A stretch of DNA of 64,000 nt, from contig NZ_PPQH01000009.1 in the NCBI RefSeq assembly GCF_002902385.1, positions 234,577 to 298,576 on the forward strand, written 5' to 3'. Below the pieces are notes generated by a model. That model searched no databases, was not told where the DNA came from, and saw only the letters and a list, made by a program, of their open reading frames with translations. The DNA comes from Staphylococcus intermedius NCTC 11048. Lineage in GTDB: Bacteria > Bacillota > Bacilli > Staphylococcales > Staphylococcaceae. Positions 20,844-30,080 of this stretch are shown in pieces. Positions within the stretch are counted from its first letter, which is position 1. Each line of letters opens with the position of its first letter. Both the position numbers and the translations under genes were made by a program.

Positions 20844-21278
20844 GGGGCATAAAAACATTTGATACTATTGATGCAGTAATGTGTTTAACTTGCCCTATTC
20901 TTAAGATGTATGACTTTGGATTGCCCTCATGGCTTCGCGTTCCTAGGGACTTGCCTCAACTAAATTCGGCTTGATTCAAGTGTAGACTGGAATGAAGCCG
21001 AATTGGATTTTCGGGAGCAGTACAGAAATCTCATGTGGAACAAAGATTTCGTCGTACTGCCCCCGCAAGGCTGACTAGACTTCTCAAAAGCATGCGTATT
21101 GAGAAGTCAGACAGCTACTGCGTAAAACAGTAGCCACTATCAAAGTTAAATGGCAGGGTTTTGTTTATGACATCTTCCCTCAGGAGTCTCAGCCTTCTGG
21201 GCAATCTTACATCAAATGTAGTCACTTAGGGCAAGTTTATGAAATGAAGTCAACCCATAGCATCCAATTTTTACGTCC
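20844..21278. repeat. Full-length MITE-like element with TIRs and four internal hairpins
   Basis: The left end (20844-20896) begins GGGGCATAAAAA and ends AACTTGCCCT. The right end (21228-21278) is an imperfect inverted copy (AGGGCAAGTT to TTTTTACGTCC). Between them are GATTGCCCTCATGGC, stem 1 AATTCGGCTT/AAGCCGAATT (20963-21004), stem 2 GGGAGCAGTAC/GTACTGCCCCC (21013-21063), stem 3 GACTTCTCAA/TTGAGAAGTC (21078-21108) and stem 4 GCTACTG/CAGTAGC (21114-21134). Then come CCCTCAGGAGTCTC and GGGCAATC. No coding frame. It lies between convergent genes. Confidence 0.75.
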
Positions 21279-21335
21279 AATTCATTCTTAATTTTGACTA
21301 TTTTATCTTCATTAATCGAAATAAGTTCATCCAAT

Positions 21336-21377
21336 AGGAAAGGGACTGGGAAAACTTAATATCCCAGTCCCTTTCCT
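21336..21377. terminator. Perfect 16-bp hairpin between convergent genes
   Basis: AGGAAAGGGACTGGGA at 21336-21351 pairs perfectly with 21362-21377 around a 10-base loop. A run of T is lacking on both strands, but its position after the dehydrogenase and nfu genes suggests a two-way transcription barrier. Confidence 0.6.
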
Positions 21378-21415
21378 CATCTCATATGAAATACAACATT
21401 GAATTGAACATGTTG

Positions 21416-21658
21416 TTAAAATACTTGTTCGACCTCGACAACACCTGGCACTTCTTCAACTAATGCACGTTCAATACCAGCTTTTAAAGTGATTGTACTA
21501 CTTGGGCATGTTCCACAAGCACCGAGTAATTGTAGTTTTACAATACCATCTTCCACGTCGACAAGTTCACAGTCACCGCCGTCACGTAATAAGAATGGGC
21601 GTAATTTCTCGATGACTTCTGCAACTTGATCGTACATTGTAGCATTTTCAGTTGGCAT
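21416..21658 (-). CDS. nfu: Nfu, NifU C-terminal-domain Fe-S carrier
   Basis: 80-residue stand-alone NifU C-terminal domain. The cluster-binding CXXC is in [14 protein letters not shown]. Nfu proteins carry [4Fe-4S] clusters from the SUF scaffold to apo-enzymes such as aconitase; the S. aureus Nfu has this role. GGAGGC precedes ATG 21658. It is divergent from the YuzD-like gene 100 bases away, as in bacilli (yutI-yuzD). Confidence 0.95.
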   Translation of the reverse strand: MPTENATMYDQVAEVIEKLRPFLLRDGGDCELVDVEDGIVKLQLLGACGTCPSSTITLKAGIERALVEEVPGVVEVEQVF

Positions 21659-21761
21659 GTGTAATGCCTCCTTTCAAATTTAAATGGTTCATTTTATCCT
21701 TATCTTTTTATTATAATAGAATCAGTACAAAAAATCTATCGAATCAATTAGGGGGATGACT

Positions 21762-22091
21762 ATGGAAAAGGTAAGCGTAGTTGTGTATGGTGCAGAAGTG
21801 GTTTGTGCAAGTTGTGTGAATGCGCCAAGTTCGGAAAACACGTATGACTGGTTGAAAACATTATTACCACGAAAATATCCAAACATCGATTTTGAATATA
21901 CGTATATTGATATTATGGGGTCACAAGAGAATTTGTCCGATCATGATGTGCAGTTTATTGAACAAATTCAAGAGGATGAACTGTTTTATCCACTTGTGAC
22001 GATGAACGATGAATATGTGGCTGACGGTTATGTCCAATTGAAGCCGATTAAACGCTTTATTGAACGAAATTTTGAAGTATCAGCAGAATAG
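21762..22091 (+). CDS. DUF1462 (YuzD-like) thioredoxin-fold protein
   Basis: 109-residue DUF1462 protein, predicted to have a thioredoxin-like fold. The pair CASC lies in VVCASCVNAPSS near the N-terminus in the position of a redox or metal site. TTAGGGGG at 21748-21755 abuts ATG 21756 and is 6 bases from ATG 21762, so 21762 is chosen. It is divergent from nfu, and the conserved pairing hints at an Fe-S or redox link. That link is inference. Confidence 0.82.
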   Translation: MEKVSVVVYGAEVVCASCVNAPSSENTYDWLKTLLPRKYPNIDFEYTYIDIMGSQENLSDHDVQFIEQIQEDELFYPLVTMNDEYVADGYVQLKPIKRFIERNFEVSAE

Positions 22092-22208
22092 GTAAACTGT
22101 AGATAAATAGCGGTGAGTGTGAATAGGCACTTACCGTTTTTTGGATGCGCTTTTGATTTTTATTTTCAAAACATGGACGATGACTTGAACATGTCTCAAT
22201 ACAAAAAC

Positions 22209-22265
22209 GCCAAAATGGACGAGACTCCCGAGGGTCAGTTCTTGGGAAAGTGTGTCCATCATGGC
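22209..22265. repeat. Short hairpin fragment of the repeat family
   Basis: An imperfect stem (GCCAAAATGGAC at 22209-22220 with GTCCATCATGGC at 22254-22265) encloses GAGACTCCCGAGGG, the core motif of the dispersed repeat family. It lies between the convergent DUF1462 and NADH dehydrogenase-like genes. Confidence 0.6.
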
Positions 22266-22306
22266 ATTTGTAAAATACAATATATTAAAAAGTAAAAGTT
22301 CAAATT

Positions 22307-23371
22307 CTATCCGTTATGATGTTTGTACAACCAAAGTACGCCTGATTTCAAGATGGAAGCCAAACGACCTGTCACAGTTGTATCCATCAAGTAAGCGAAA
22401 CCTTTCTTTTCACCTAAAGAACCTAAGAAGCCTTGAATCTTAATCTCAGGCATTGTATCAGGTAACTTTTCGCCTTTCCATAATGTTTTAAGCACCATGG
22501 CGATTTGGTCTGCTTGTTCTTCAGCCAGTTGCGCACTCGGTGCATGGGGCAAGTTCGCACAGTCCCCAACCACATATACATTAGGATACGTTGGGATTTG
22601 ATGATATTGATTCACCATCACACGATTGCTACGACTTAAGTCAACTGGAAGGTTACGCACGATCTCGACAGGTTGAATGCCTGCTGTCCAGACGATGAGG
22701 TCATGTTCATTTTTTGTTTCTTTATTATAAAGTGTCCCTGGTTCAACTTTGACGATATCAGAGTTAGGTACAACGGTAACATCGTGTTGATCGAACCATT
22801 TTTTAACATAATTACTTAATTTTTCGGGGAATTGATTTAAAATACGTTCACCGCGATCGTATAAGTAAATTTTTAAATCGTTACGGCTTTCACGTAATGC
22901 ACTCGCAAGTTCGATACCGCTTAAACCCGCACCGACAATACCAACCGTTGCATTGGTAGGAAGATCAGAAATATCGTGGTAAGTTTTACGAGCGTCATGT
23001 AAAGTTTGGATGCTATACGTATACTCTTTAGCACCTGGGACATTATGGTATTTATCTTCACAGCCGAGACCAATGACTAATTCGTCGTAATCGACTTTGT
23101 TTTGACCTACAGAAATGATTTGATTGTCTAAATCGATATCTGTAATTTCTCCGTATACTGTGTGCGTTCTATCATGTTGTGGGAAATTAACACGAACCTC
23201 TTTATCAGATTTAGAGCCAGCAGCTAATGCATAAAATTCTGTTTTAAGCCCATGGTAAGGCATCCGGTCGATTAACGTAATATTATAATCATTTGGAAGC
23301 GCGTCTGGTAAAATTTTAGACATAATACGCATGTTACCATAACCGCCGCCTAGCAATACTAAATTCTTCAT
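22307..23371 (-). CDS. Type II NADH dehydrogenase-like flavoprotein (YutJ/NdhF-like)
   Basis: 354-residue two-dinucleotide-binding flavoprotein. The FAD motif is VLLGGGYGNMRIM at the N-terminus, the NAD(P)H motif is GIVGAGLSGIELASAL at about 145, and the C-terminal FAD contact is VYVVGDCANLP. It belongs to the non-proton-pumping NDH-2 group. S. aureus has two such enzymes in this neighbourhood, and this corresponds to the shorter one. The first loop reads GGGYGN rather than GAGYAG. AAAGGGG precedes ATG 23371. Quinone reduction is expected by homology. Confidence 0.87.
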   Translation of the reverse strand: MKNLVLLGGGYGNMRIMSKILPDALPNDYNITLIDRMPYHGLKTEFYALAAGSKSDKEVRVNFPQHDRTHTVYGEITDIDLDNQIISVGQNKVDYDELVIGLGCEDKYHNVPGAKEYTYSIQTLHDARKTYHDISDLPTNATVGIVGAGLSGIELASALRESRNDLKIYLYDRGERILNQFPEKLSNYVKKWFDQHDVTVVPNSDIVKVEPGTLYNKETKNEHDLIVWTAGIQPVEIVRNLPVDLSRSNRVMVNQYHQIPTYPNVYVVGDCANLPHAPSAQLAEEQADQIAMVLKTLWKGEKLPDTMPEIKIQGFLGSLGEKKGFAYLMDTTVTGRLASILKSGVLWLYKHHNG

Positions 23372-23661
23372 TTTGATACCCCTTTTTAGTGATGTGAATT
23401 CCGATATCTATTTCAGCAATGGACGCCATATAAAACGAAATAGGTACCGTTCAAGTCATTCATAATAGCTCTAATGTTAATTATATCCCTTTTTTGAAAG
23501 CCATACAAACAAAGGAAAACACGTGCTTTCAATTTTTTTCATAAGCCATTTTCACCAACACCGTCGACATACCTCATGAAGCGTTATCATGAGCCGTCAC
23601 ATAGATGTCCAGTCTAAAATTTGTTATACTGAAACCATTAAATCATAGAAGAGGGTGTAAA

Positions 23662-23898
23662 ATGAATCCGATTGTCGAGTTTTGCATTTCTAATATGGCG
23701 AGAGGTTCAGAGGTTGTTTACCAAACTTTAGAAAACGATCCAAGCGTGGACGTGCTAGATTATGGTTGCCTTCAAAACTGTGGGATTTGTTCGTCGGGGC
23801 TCTACGCACTTGTGAATGGAGATATAGTCGAAGGTGATACGCCAGACGATTTATTGCAAAATATTTATAAGCATATAGAAGAAACGTGGATTTTTTAA
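23662..23898 (+). CDS. YuzB family protein (DUF1450)
   Basis: 78-residue DUF1450 protein with cysteines spaced as in small metal- or Fe-S-binding proteins: FCISNM near the N-terminus and [13 protein letters not shown] in the middle. The function is unknown, but the pattern is compatible with a ferredoxin-like or thioredoxin-like metal site. GAGGGTG precedes ATG 23662; the longer open frame lacks a ribosome site. It sits 13 bases before the A-type Fe-S carrier gene, probably in one transcript. Confidence 0.85.
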   Translation: MNPIVEFCISNMARGSEVVYQTLENDPSVDVLDYGCLQNCGICSSGLYALVNGDIVEGDTPDDLLQNIYKHIEETWIF

Positions 23899-23911
23899 AG
23901 GAGGCCAAAAC

Positions 23912-24271
23912 ATGGCAGTAGTGAATTTAACAGAAGCAGCAGCATATGAAGTGAAAGATATGTTGAAACAAAATGATATGGCAGACGGTTATTTAAAAGT
24001 GAAAGTGAACGGTGGAGGCTGTACAGGTTTAACATACGGCATGACTGCTGAAGCTGAACCAGGTGAAAACGATGAAGTACTTGAATTTTACGGCTTAAAA
24101 GTACTTGTAGATAAAGAAGATGCGCCAATTTTAAATGGCACAACAATCGATTTTAAACAATCCCTTATGGGTGGTGGTTTCCAAATCGATAATCCGAACG
24201 CGATTGCATCATGTGGTTGTGGTAGTTCATTTAGAACAGCGCAAGCAGCCGGTTCACCTGAAAGTTGTTAA
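23912..24271 (+). CDS. sufA: A-type Fe-S cluster carrier (SufA/IscA/HesB family)
   Basis: 119-residue HesB/IscA family protein. The three ligand cysteines are in GGGCTGLTYGM and SCGCGSSF. A-type carriers receive clusters from SufBCD and pass them to target proteins; S. aureus has one such SufA acting beside Nfu. AAAGGAGG precedes ATG 23912. The protein extends a few residues beyond the usual C-terminus and ends in another Cys. It shares a transcript with the YuzB-like gene, and a terminator follows. Confidence 0.92.
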   Translation: MAVVNLTEAAAYEVKDMLKQNDMADGYLKVKVNGGGCTGLTYGMTAEAEPGENDEVLEFYGLKVLVDKEDAPILNGTTIDFKQSLMGGGFQIDNPNAIASCGCGSSFRTAQAAGSPESC

Positions 24272-24331
24272 TCGGTTAAATGGAAGATGGTAGTCATTAA
24301 AAACTGAAATAAATGATACAATCATCATTAT

Positions 24332-24370
24332 CCGAGACTTTTCGTGATGTCGAATGGTCTCGGTTTTTTT
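24332..24370 (+). terminator. Terminator after the A-type carrier gene
   Basis: CCGAGAC at 24332-24338 pairs with GTCTCGG at 24357-24363, followed by seven T. Confidence 0.9.
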
Positions 24371-24676
24371 CGTTTGTCCATAGTCTTTGGAACGAGCGTA
24401 AGTAGATGTCATCATGTCAGCAACCCCACCCATACTGACAGCTATTTGACGCGAAATGATTTCTGAACAATAGAGTGGGACGAAGGATAAAAAGTGCGTG
24501 TATTGAAAATAATGAAAATCTGTTGAAAACTTGTAGGGTATTAACTTGAATTCAATAATAAAAAACTATACACTAATGAATGACAACATTTTACAATTTT
24601 GTGTACTATAAAAATTAAGAGGGTATACAGTATTATTGGAATTTGATTATATTTACGAAAGAATAGGTGAATGCAA
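24371..24676 (+). promoter_or_regulatory. Leader region of ndh with a candidate promoter
   Basis: The 306 bases before ndh hold no gene. A possible promoter is ATGACA at 24580-24585 and TACTAT at 24604-24609 with an 18-base spacer, in AT-rich DNA. AGGTGA at 24664-24669 is the ndh ribosome site. No operator was identified; the stretch before 24540 shows nothing recognisable. Confidence 0.4.
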
Positions 24677-25879
24677 ATGGCAGAACGTAAAAAAGTACTT
24701 GTTTTAGGTGCTGGTTATGCGGGCTTACAAACTGTTACAAAACTTCAAAAAAAATTATCAGAACAAGACGCTCAGATTACTTTAATCAACAAAAACGACT
24801 ATCACTACGAAGCAACTTGGTTACATGAAGCTTCAGTAGGTACATTGAATTATGAGGATGTATTATATCCAATCGAAAACGTGTTGAAAAAGCATGTTGA
24901 TTTTGTTCGTGCGGAAGTAACAAAAATCGATCGCAATGCGAAAAAAGTTGAAACAACACGTGGTATTTTCGAATATGATATTTTAGTTGTTGCTTTAGGC
25001 TTTGAGTCAGAAACATTCGGTATTGAAGGTATGAAAGAACATGCTTTCCAAATCGAAAATGTGAATACTGCACGTCAAATCGCTCGCCATCTTGAAGATA
25101 AATTTGCAAATTATGCTGCATCAAAAACGAAAGACGAGAAAGATTTAGCGATTCTTGTTGGTGGTGCGGGCTTCACTGGTATTGAATTTTTAGGTGAATT
25201 AACAGACCGTATCCCTGAATTGGCAAACAAATATGGTGTAGAACAAAGCAAAGTGAAAGTGACATGTGTAGAAGCGGCACCAAAAATGTTACCAATGTTC
25301 TCTGATGAGCTTGTAAGCCATGCAGTGAGCTATTTAGAACAACGTGGCGTAGAGTTCAAAGTAGGCACACCTATTGTTGCTGCAAACGAAAAAGGTTTCG
25401 TAGTTAAAATTAACGACGAAGAACAACAATTAGAAGCAAACACAGTGATTTGGGCTGCAGGTGTTCGCGGTAGTCAATTAATGGAAAAATCATTCGAAGG
25501 TGTTAAACGTGGACGTATCGTGACGAAACAAGATTTAACTATTGAGGGCTATGATGATATTTTCGTAATTGGTGACGTATCTGCGTTTATTCCTGAAGGT
25601 GGCGACCGTCCATTACCAACAACTGCACAAATCGCAATGCAACAAGGTGAAAAAACAGCTTCTAACATTGTGAATATTTTAAAAGGTGCACCAACTGAAG
25701 ACTTTAAATATGTCGATCGCGGTACTGTATGTTCATTAGGTCGTCATGATGGTGTAGGTATCGTTTATGGTCGTGAAATAACTGGTAAAAAAGCAGCATT
25801 CATGAAACGTGTGATTGATACACGTGCAATCTTTAAAATTGGTGGTTTAGGTTTAGCTTATAAAAAAGGTAAATTTTAA
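24677..25879 (+). CDS. ndh: Type II NADH:quinone oxidoreductase (NDH-2)
   Basis: 400-residue NDH-2, the main entry of NADH electrons into the menaquinone pool in staphylococci, which lack complex I. The FAD motif is [13 protein letters not shown], the NADH motif is [17 protein letters not shown], and the quinone-site segment is [12 protein letters not shown]. The C-terminal amphipathic region ending [11 protein letters not shown] anchors it to the inner face of the membrane. ATG 24677 lies 7 bases from AGGTGA; ATG 24671 is only one base away, so 24677 is preferred. Confidence 0.95.
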   Translation: MAERKKVLVLGAGYAGLQTVTKLQKKLSEQDAQITLINKNDYHYEATWLHEASVGTLNYEDVLYPIENVLKKHVDFVRAEVTKIDRNAKKVETTRGIFEYDILVVALGFESETFGIEGMKEHAFQIENVNTARQIARHLEDKFANYAASKTKDEKDLAILVGGAGFTGIEFLGELTDRIPELANKYGVEQSKVKVTCVEAAPKMLPMFSDELVSHAVSYLEQRGVEFKVGTPIVAANEKGFVVKINDEEQQLEANTVIWAAGVRGSQLMEKSFEGVKRGRIVTKQDLTIEGYDDIFVIGDVSAFIPEGGDRPLPTTAQIAMQQGEKTASNIVNILKGAPTEDFKYVDRGTVCSLGRHDGVGIVYGREITGKKAAFMKRVIDTRAIFKIGGLGLAYKKGKF

Positions 25880-26064
25880 GCATCCATCAATCCATCTTTG
25901 ATTTGACGATTTTAAAAACGATCGTCACATTCAGCAAGGTTTAATCATAATGCATTGACGATGAAACGGCATGATTTTCATCTATACAATGCTTGATGAG
26001 AGAGAAAGTATTTGACCATACGATACACATATACAGTGCAATAGTATGTATAGGATCATTGCAG

Positions 26065-26121
26065 GGAGTGGAAAAATGGAATCTAAATGTGATGTTTAGG
26101 TTGCGATTCCACTCCTTTTTT
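26065..26121 (+). terminator. Terminator after ndh
   Basis: GGAGTGGAA at 26065-26073 pairs with TTCCACTCC at 26107-26115, followed by six T. The loop holds a further small stem (CTAAA/TTTAG). It lies 186 bases past the ndh stop, just before the aminopeptidase ribosome site. Confidence 0.8.
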
Positions 26122-26144
26122 ACATATAGAAAGGAGAGAAAGTG

Positions 26145-27632
26145 ATGACTTCACAACAAACAGAAACAGCAGCTGCGATGATTGCGGGTATTCCTGAACA
26201 TTTAAATCAATATTCCGATGTCGTGAAACAAGACACGGCATTTTTAGAAGCACTGACGGAACTAAAAGCACATCATCTCATCAGTTCGAAAGTAGGAGCT
26301 ATTGCGTCTACAGCAGTTACGATAGAGGGCCAAATGTATCGTTTAATCACGGTGGGGCTTGGCAATCTGAACCAACTGAAAGCACAAGATTATTTGAAAA
26401 TATGGGGTAAATTATTCCAATATTTACAACAAGGCGCCATTGCGAACATCAATTTGAAAGTCAATACATTTTTAACAAAAGCAGTCGACTCAGAAACGAT
26501 ATTTAATTTAATGGGACTTCAAAGTGAACAAGCGATTTATCAATTTGATGACTATAAATCTGATAAAAAAGCACCATTTCGTCTTAGAATGATGTTAGAT
26601 TGCGAGCAAGTGTCAGACTATACACCGTCCATTGATGCAGGTCAAAAGTTAGGTAGAGCCATCAACAGAGCACGTGATTTAAGTAATACGCCGCCGAATA
26701 TTATGACGCCTGCTTATTTAGCTGAAACAGTTGAACAGTATTTTAAAGATACATCAGTGAAAGTCCTGATTAAAGATGAGCATGAAATTGAACAAGAAGG
26801 ATTCGGATTAGTCCAAGCTGTGGGTAAAGGGTCTGTAAATCCCCCGCGCATCATTACGTTAGAATATCGAGGCAATCCAGAGCAAGAAGAACAGGTGATT
26901 GCATTAGTCGGTAAAGGGATAACGTATGATTCAGGTGGTTATTCGATCAAATCTAAAAACGGAATGCCATCTATGAAATTTGATATGAGCGGTGCGGCCA
27001 ACGTGATTGGAATGGTTGAAGCCATCCAAGCATTGAAACTTAAAATCAATATTGTAGCGGTCATTGCGTCAGCAGAAAACATGATTGCGAATAATGCGAT
27101 GAAGCCAGATGATGTATTCACAGCACTCAGTGGTGAAACAGTAGAAGTGCCCAATACTGATGCAGAAGGACGCCTCGTATTAGCCGATGCGACGTTCTAT
27201 GCAAATCAATACAAGCCTGAAATGATTATGGACTTCGCAACGCTCACAGGGGCAGCGGTGGTTGCATTAGGGGAAGATAAAGCAGCTGTGTTTCAACATC
27301 GTGTGCAGCCAGAAGTATTGAATCAAATTTTTCTAACTTCTCAAATTTATGAAGAACCTGTCTTTGAATTACCGATTACAGATACTGAACGTCAAAATAT
27401 TAAAGCATCAGATGTCGCAGATTTAACGAATCATGTTAATGCCCACGGTAAAGCTTTATTTGCAGCAGCATTTATTACGCATTTTAGCGGTCAAACACCA
27501 CATCTTCATTTTGATATTGCAGGACCAGCAACCATTAACAAAGCGACACATAAAGGTCCAAAAGGTCCGACTGGCTTTATGATTCCAACAATCGTAACAT
27601 GGCTGAAAAATCAATACGGTTTAAACCGATAA
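26145..27632 (+). CDS. M17 leucyl aminopeptidase family protein
   Basis: 495-residue M17 metallo-aminopeptidase. The catalytic C-terminal domain carries GKGITYDSGGYSIKS and the family signature NTDAEGRLVLADA, which together supply the two-metal site and the carbonate-binding Arg. The N-terminal domain is more divergent. These cytoplasmic hexameric enzymes release N-terminal residues from peptides. AAGGAGAG at 26131-26138 is 6 bases from ATG 26145; GTG 26142 is less likely. It is a single gene followed by a small repeat element. Confidence 0.92.
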   Translation: MTSQQTETAAAMIAGIPEHLNQYSDVVKQDTAFLEALTELKAHHLISSKVGAIASTAVTIEGQMYRLITVGLGNLNQLKAQDYLKIWGKLFQYLQQGAIANINLKVNTFLTKAVDSETIFNLMGLQSEQAIYQFDDYKSDKKAPFRLRMMLDCEQVSDYTPSIDAGQKLGRAINRARDLSNTPPNIMTPAYLAETVEQYFKDTSVKVLIKDEHEIEQEGFGLVQAVGKGSVNPPRIITLEYRGNPEQEEQVIALVGKGITYDSGGYSIKSKNGMPSMKFDMSGAANVIGMVEAIQALKLKINIVAVIASAENMIANNAMKPDDVFTALSGETVEVPNTDAEGRLVLADATFYANQYKPEMIMDFATLTGAAVVALGEDKAAVFQHRVQPEVLNQIFLTSQIYEEPVFELPITDTERQNIKASDVADLTNHVNAHGKALFAAAFITHFSGQTPHLHFDIAGPATINKATHKGPKGPTGFMIPTIVTWLKNQYGLNR

Positions 27633-27679
27633 AAATAACTGGGAGATGGATAATCATTTTTGATGTGGTTGATGAAGTG

Positions 27680-27820
27680 TTTTTGATTGCCCTCATGGCT
27701 CTGTGTTCTTTCTAGGGATTGACTCTAGAAAGGGAGTCCGTGAAAGCAAATGTGAAAACTAAAAAAGGTTATCAAAGCGTGCAGTTGGATTAAATGATAA
27801 CATGTGAACGCAATCAAAAA
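27680..27820. repeat. Small inverted-repeat element related to the dispersed family
   Basis: An exact 11-base inverted repeat, TTTTTGATTGC at 27680-27690 and GCAATCAAAAA at 27810-27820, bounds 141 bases. The left side continues into CCTCATGGCT, which matches the subterminal part of the element at 20844. Inside is TCTAGGGATTGACTCTAGA. It looks like a shortened family member lacking the hairpin core. Confidence 0.6.
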
Positions 27821-27860
27821 TTTTGTGCTCCGTCTCCTTGTCATTTTTATTGAGTTATCA

Positions 27861-27889
27861 TTGACGAACAGTCAGACAACTGTTACTAT
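27861..27889 (+). promoter_or_regulatory. Candidate promoter of the antiporter-thioesterase pair
   Basis: TTGACG at 27861-27866 and TACTAT at 27884-27889 with a 17-base spacer, about 50 bases before the antiporter start. Confidence 0.5.
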
Positions 27890-27936
27890 TATACCCATAC
27901 GCTTTAGCTCGATAATGAATTAAAGGAGATAAAAAA

Positions 27937-29250
27937 ATGAATGCTGTGTTAATAGCGGTCGTCATCATGATCGTGCTCTGTTTATGTCGACTCAACGTCG
28001 TCATTAGTTTATTTATTAGTGCATTGATAGGTGGATGGATTGCAGGTCTGCCATTTAATAAAACGATTACGATTTTTACAGAAAATATTGTTGATGGGGC
28101 AGAGGTAGCGCTGAGTTATGCGTTACTCGGTGGATTTGCTGCACTCATTTCATACAGTGGCATTACTGATTATCTTGTACGTAAAGTGATTTTAACAATT
28201 CGTGCAGAAGAGACAAAAGTATCACGAATTAAGGTGAAAGTACTCATTATTGTGAGTCTACTTGTACTCAGTATTATGAGTCAAAACGTGATTCCAGTAC
28301 ATATCGCATTTATTCCTATTGTGATTCCACCTTTATTAAGCTTATTTAATGAATTGAAAATCGATCGTCGTTTGATTGCGATGATTATTGGCTTTGGGCT
28401 ATGTTTTCCATATGTCTTATTGCCATTTGGATTCGGACACATCTTCCATGAAATTATTCAAAAAGGCTTTGAAAAGGCACACCATCCTATTGCATTTAAC
28501 ATGATTTGGAAAGCGATGCTCATTCCAGCATCAGGGTATATTATTGGTCTCATCATAGCAATGTTTTATTATCGTAAACCGAGAACGTATCGCGAAACAG
28601 CAACACAAGAGGAAGAAGTGGCAGTGGACTTAAAACCATCAGTTATTATCGTCACTGTTGTTGCGATCATTGCGACATTCCTTGTACAGACACTTTCTGA
28701 TTCAATGATTTTCGGTGCATTGGCAGGGGTACTTGTCTTTTTCATTTCCGGCATCTATTCTTGGCGCAAACTCGACGACCAGTTTGTAGAGGGCATTAAA
28801 ATTATGGCTTACATCGGTGTTGTCATTTTAACTGCGAACGGTTTTGCAGGTGTGATGAATGAAACAGGTGAGATTGAAAAGCTTGTGAAAGGTTTAACTG
28901 CAATTTCAGGAGATAATTTATTGATCAGTATTGTTCTGATGTATCTCATTGGTTTAATTGTAACTTTAGGGATTGGTTCTTCATTCGCGACGATTCCAAT
29001 TTTAGCGGCACTCTTTATTCCTTTTGGTGAAGCGATGGGCATGAGCACAATGGCTTTAATCGCATTAATTGGTACAGCGAGTGCGCTTGGAGATTCTGGT
29101 TCGCCAGCGAGTGACTCAACATTAGGACCTACAGCCGGACTCAACGTAGACGGTCAACACGATCATATTCGTGACACATGTATTCCAAACTTTGTCTTTT
29201 ATAACGTGCCACTCATTATAATGGGAACTGTCGCGGCACTCGTACTATAA
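27937..29250 (+). CDS. NhaC-like Na+/H+ antiporter family permease
   Basis: 437-residue membrane protein with about 11-12 helices, matching the Na+/H+ antiporter (NhaC/ArsB-NhaD-like) family. Characteristic polar stretches within helices include SQNVIPVHIAF and the late GSSFATIPILAALF with the GDSGSPASDSTLGPTAGLN motif. It may exchange cations or amino acids; substrate assignment is by family only. AAAGGAGAT precedes ATG 27937. It is 22 bases from the thioesterase gene, so the two are probably co-transcribed. Confidence 0.87.
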   Translation: MNAVLIAVVIMIVLCLCRLNVVISLFISALIGGWIAGLPFNKTITIFTENIVDGAEVALSYALLGGFAALISYSGITDYLVRKVILTIRAEETKVSRIKVKVLIIVSLLVLSIMSQNVIPVHIAFIPIVIPPLLSLFNELKIDRRLIAMIIGFGLCFPYVLLPFGFGHIFHEIIQKGFEKAHHPIAFNMIWKAMLIPASGYIIGLIIAMFYYRKPRTYRETATQEEEVAVDLKPSVIIVTVVAIIATFLVQTLSDSMIFGALAGVLVFFISGIYSWRKLDDQFVEGIKIMAYIGVVILTANGFAGVMNETGEIEKLVKGLTAISGDNLLISIVLMYLIGLIVTLGIGSSFATIPILAALFIPFGEAMGMSTMALIALIGTASALGDSGSPASDSTLGPTAGLNVDGQHDHIRDTCIPNFVFYNVPLIIMGTVAALVL

Positions 29251-29272
29251 TAATAGAAAAAGGAGTGACCTC

Positions 29273-29650
29273 ATGACGAATTTAATCGAGTTATTAGAAA
29301 TGAAAATTGAGGAACAAGCAGACGGTTATCTTAAAATGTCAATGCCTGTCACAGATCAAGTGAAACAGCCATTTGGTTATTTACATGGTGGTGCATCACT
29401 CGCATTAGGAGAGACCGCTTGTTCATTAGGATCTGCCCATTTAATTGACACTTCAGCACAGATTCCTTTAGGGTTGGAAATGAATGCAAATCACATCAGC
29501 TCAGTCCGTGAAGGTGTTGTCTATGCAGAAGCACGTATTTTGCATCAAGGCAGTACGACACATGTATGGGATATTCATATTAAAAACGAAGCAGGGCAGC
29601 TGATTTCAGTCATGCGTGGTACGATTGCGATTAAACCGTTAAAGAAGTAA
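29273..29650 (+). CDS. PaaI/YdiI-type hotdog thioesterase
   Basis: 125-residue hotdog-fold thioesterase. The helix-capping FGYLHGGASLALGETACSLG carries the His and the catalytic Glu of the EntH/YdiI/PaaI subgroup. The best-known members hydrolyse 1,4-dihydroxy-2-naphthoyl-CoA in menaquinone synthesis (MenI), a plausible role here because staphylococci respire with menaquinone. No men genes are adjacent, so that is inference. AAAGGAGTG precedes ATG 29273. Confidence 0.88.
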   Translation: MTNLIELLEMKIEEQADGYLKMSMPVTDQVKQPFGYLHGGASLALGETACSLGSAHLIDTSAQIPLGLEMNANHISSVREGVVYAEARILHQGSTTHVWDIHIKNEAGQLISVMRGTIAIKPLKK

Positions 29651-29659
29651 TTTGAAACT

Positions 29660-29699
29660 AAAAGCTGGGAGGCATTGATGACATGCGCCCAGCTTTTTC
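29660..29699 (+). terminator. Terminator after the thioesterase gene
   Basis: AAAGCTGGG at 29661-29669 pairs with CCCAGCTTT at 29688-29696, followed by TTTCT, 10 bases past the stop. Confidence 0.92.
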
Positions 29700-29732
29700 T
29701 ATGATAAAAGAAAATTAGAATGACCAAAGTTT

Positions 29733-29915
29733 TTATGTCTCATCCTTCTCACGTTTTCTCCTTTTGAACAAAGATATCACAACATCACGTAGGAGGAGTA
29801 AATCCAAAAAGCCAACAGCAACTTGGATTGCCGTTGCACTGAATCCTTGAAAGAAGACATAGACTAAAAAGAGAAGTAACGTCAAAATCAAATTAGTGAA
29901 AATAAGCTTGCGCAT
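29733..29915 (-). CDS. Small two-helix membrane protein of unknown function
   Basis: 60-residue hydrophobic protein with two predicted membrane segments (about residues 5-22 and 29-47) and a basic then acidic tail, FKRRKREKDET. It has no recognisable family. ATG 29915 is preceded by GAGATGATGGG, a modest ribosome site. It lies downstream of the mnh operon on the same strand but 166 bases past mnhG. S. aureus also has a small gene at this place, which supports it being real. Confidence 0.6.
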   Translation of the reverse strand: MRKLIFTNLILTLLLFLVYVFFQGFSATAIQVAVGFLDLLLLRDVVISLFKRRKREKDET

Positions 29916-30080
29916 CCCATCATCTCATATGAAAAATATTGCTATGATATTATCATGAAATTTCTATTTATGTCATCGTAAAAATTAGAGGTTTAAAAGC
30001 GTATTTCAAAACAAAAAACAAACATAAAGAAACGGCTAGGACACAAATGCGCCTAGCCGTTTCTAAATATTGAGTAAATG

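Noticed and set aside
22113..22443. Two short plus-strand open frames near the 3' end of the NADH dehydrogenase-like gene
   Set aside because: One crosses the repeat fragment and the other overlaps the real gene antisense; neither has a ribosome site.
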